7,037 nucleotides of DNA from an uncultured Bacteroides sp. (GTDB lineage Bacteria; Bacteroidota; Bacteroidia; Bacteroidales; Bacteroidaceae). The first letter of the stretch is position 1. The number at the start of each line of letters is the position of its first letter. The stretch lies in assembly GCA_902472795.1 (NCBI GenBank), contig CABROZ010000113.1, positions 1 to 7,037 on the forward strand, in the 5' to 3' direction. This document shows, piece after piece, positions 5,798 to 7,037 of this stretch. A program made the position numbers and the translations under genes. Under the pieces are notes generated by a model. The model was not told the origin of the DNA, searched no databases, and saw nothing but the letters and a program-made list of their open reading frames with translations.

Positions 5798-6427
5798 ATG
5801 TTAGTCGATTTAACCGTAAAAGAGTTTTTGAATAAAGTAGCCGGCAACGACCCCGTGCCCGGCGGTGGCAGTGTGGCTGCCTTGTGTGGTGCCATCGCCT
5901 CGTCCTTAGCCGCCATGGTGGCCAACCTGACCCTCGGCAAGAAGAACTACGAAGCCTGCCAGGAGCAGATGCAGCACATCGCCGCGCTGGCAGCGGAACG
6001 GAAGGACATTTTCGTGGCCGATATCGACCGCGACTCCGAAGCCTACGACCGCGTGTTTGCCTGCTTCAAGATGCCCAAGGCCACCGATGAAGAGAAGAGT
6101 GCCCGCAGTGCCGCCATTCAGGAGGCCACGAAGCACGCCGCTTTAGTGCCGATGCAGGTGGCGCGCAACGCTTACGAGCTGATGAGCGTCATCGTGGAAG
6201 TGGCCCATCACGGCAATCGTAACGCCGTGACCGATGCCTGTGTGGCCATGATGACTGCCCGCAGTGCCGTGCTGGGTGCGCTGATGAACGTGCGCATCAA
6301 CTTAGGTTCGCTGAAAGACAAGGAGTTTGCCTTGAGTCTGCAGGATGAGGCCGACGAACTGGAACGTCAGGCCCTGCTGAAAGAGAAAGCATTGTTGGAC
6401 GAAATAAACCGGGAGTTGCGAGTATGA
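5798..6427 (+). CDS. fchA: Formiminotetrahydrofolate cyclodeaminase
   Basis: Converts 5-formimino-THF to 5,10-methenyl-THF with release of ammonia, completing recovery of the one-carbon unit from histidine. The 209-aa product corresponds to the FTCD C-terminal (cyclodeaminase/cyclohydrolase, FTCD_C) domain and is a typical length for a free-standing, mostly helical version. Visible blocks are NDPVPGGGSVAALCGAIAS (17-35, the folate-binding glycine loop), DIDRDSEAYDRVFACFKMPK (75-94) and HGNRNAVTDACVAMMTARSA (138-157). The C-terminal third is highly charged and probably helical. The start ATG is preceded by an A-rich leader without a Shine-Dalgarno sequence. The stop TGA overlaps the hutH ATG (ATGA, 6424-6427), suggesting translational coupling. 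A label of methenyl-THF cyclohydrolase is sometimes given to this family, but beside ftcD the cyclodeaminase role is far more likely. Confidence 0.94.
   Translation: MLVDLTVKEFLNKVAGNDPVPGGGSVAALCGAIASSLAAMVANLTLGKKNYEACQEQMQHIAALAAERKDIFVADIDRDSEAYDRVFACFKMPKATDEEKSARSAAIQEATKHAALVPMQVARNAYELMSVIVEVAHHGNRNAVTDACVAMMTARSAVLGALMNVRINLGSLKDKEFALSLQDEADELERQALLKEKALLDEINRELRV
6411..6415 (+). promoter_or_regulatory. Shine-Dalgarno-like GGGAG for hutH inside fchA
   Basis: GGGAG ends eight bases before the hutH ATG (6424), a normal spacing, and lies within the last codons of fchA. With the ATGA stop/start overlap it supports ATG 6424 as the real start and coupled translation. Confidence 0.45.
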
Positions 6428-7037
6428 ACAACGTGTATTATGTAGGGTCGGGCGACCTGACCTTCGAACTGATTGAGCGAATCATCAACGAAAACCTGAA
6501 GCTGGAACTGGTTCCGGAAGCCAAGCTGCGCATCCAGCGCTGCCGCGACTATCTGGACCGGAAGATTGCCGAATCCGACGTGCCCCTGTACGGCATTACC
6601 ACCGGTTTCGGTTCGCTGTGCAACAAGAACATCTCGCCCGACGAACTGGGCACCTTGCAGGAAAACCTCATCAAGAGCCATGCCTGCAGCGTGGGCGAGG
6701 AGATAAGGCCCGTTATCGTGAAGCTGATGATGCTGCTCAAGGCCCACGCCCTGTCGCTGGGGCACAGCGGCGTGCAGGTCATCACCGTGCAGCGCATCCT
6801 CGACTTCTTCAACAACGACGTCATGCCCATCGTCTATGACCGCGGATCCTTGGGCGCTTCGGGCGACCTGGCACCGCTGGCCAACCTCTTCCTGCCCCTC
6901 ATCGGCGTGGGCGACGTCTATTACAAAGGCAAGAAACGCGAAGCCATCAGCGTGCTCGACGAGTTCGGCTGGGAGCCCGTCCACCTGATGAGCAAGGAAG
7001 GACTTGCTTTGTTGAACGGTACGCAGTTTATGAGCGC
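6424..7037 (+). CDS. hutH: Histidine ammonia-lyase (histidase), 3'-truncated by window edge
   Basis: First enzyme of the pathway: L-histidine to trans-urocanate plus ammonia. The frame is open from ATG 6424 to the window end, giving 204 complete codons, about 40% of the usual 500 or so residues. Key motifs are YGITTGFG with catalytic Tyr56 (56-63), NLIKSHACSVG with His86 (81-91), GSLGASGDLAPLANLFLPLIG (141-161), and NGTQ (198-201). Ala145-Ser146-Gly147 are the triad that cyclises into the electrophilic MIO prosthetic group; positions agree within three residues with the P. putida enzyme (Tyr53, His83, Ala142-Ser-Gly, Asn195). A phenylalanine/tyrosine ammonia-lyase shares these motifs, but the histidase-like SHA block and the operon context favour HutH. 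The gene is last in the visible order although its enzyme acts first; translation is probably coupled to fchA. Confidence 0.96.
   Translation, partial: MNNVYYVGSGDLTFELIERIINENLKLELVPEAKLRIQRCRDYLDRKIAESDVPLYGITTGFGSLCNKNISPDELGTLQENLIKSHACSVGEEIRPVIVKLMMLLKAHALSLGHSGVQVITVQRILDFFNNDVMPIVYDRGSLGASGDLAPLANLFLPLIGVGDVYYKGKKREAISVLDEFGWEPVHLMSKEGLALLNGTQFMS

Noticed and set aside
5797..6427. fchA as a fragment split from a bifunctional FTCD gene by frameshift
   Set aside because: hutI lies between ftcD and fchA, and fchA has its own start and full domain length, so the two activities are naturally separate genes here.

Overview
The window is most likely from a gut-type member of the Bacteroidales (Bacteroides/Prevotella/Alistipes relatives). 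The signs are start codons mostly without strong Shine-Dalgarno sequences, the gene order hutU-ftcD-hutI-fchA-hutH with a separate formiminotransferase and cyclodeaminase, a long urocanase, and an interspersed palindromic repeat whose translation (LTPGPSPKERG-) is familiar from Bacteroidetes genomes. The coding DNA is GC-rich for the order and the spacers are AT-richer. I cannot name a genus from sequence alone.

Layout: (1) positions 1-965 hold the 3' part of a CE15-type glucuronoyl esterase gene that begins upstream of the window. (2) A 148-bp spacer has a weak candidate promoter. (3) hutU (1114-3129) encodes urocanate hydratase; its last 13 codons and stop codon lie inside a repeat. (4) A roughly 226-bp foldback element (3087-3312) has near-identical ~35-bp inverted ends and an internal 88-bp duplication, and fills the hutU-ftcD junction. 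(5) ftcD (3335-4231) and hutI (4244-5494) are tightly packed. (6) A 303-bp spacer contains a 22-bp-period tandem repeat (5581-5690) and a candidate internal promoter. (7) fchA (5798-6427) overlaps the start of hutH (6424 to the window end) by an ATGA junction; hutH is cut off by the window edge.

Together the five hut/ftc genes encode the complete route from histidine to glutamate with recovery of the one-carbon unit. HutH removes ammonia from histidine to give urocanate. HutU hydrates urocanate to imidazolonepropionate. HutI opens the ring to formiminoglutamate (FIGLU). FtcD moves the formimino group to tetrahydrofolate, releasing glutamate. FchA deaminates 5-formimino-THF to 5,10-methenyl-THF plus ammonia. 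No HutF, HutG or hut regulator is visible. The esterase upstream belongs to plant cell-wall (glucuronoxylan-lignin) degradation and is probably unrelated to the operon.

The metabolic genes are ordinary for the order. The parts that merit a second look are the two non-coding insertions that interrupt the operon: the REP/MITE-like foldback element that gives HutU an extra tail, and the 22-bp tandem repeat ahead of fchA-hutH.
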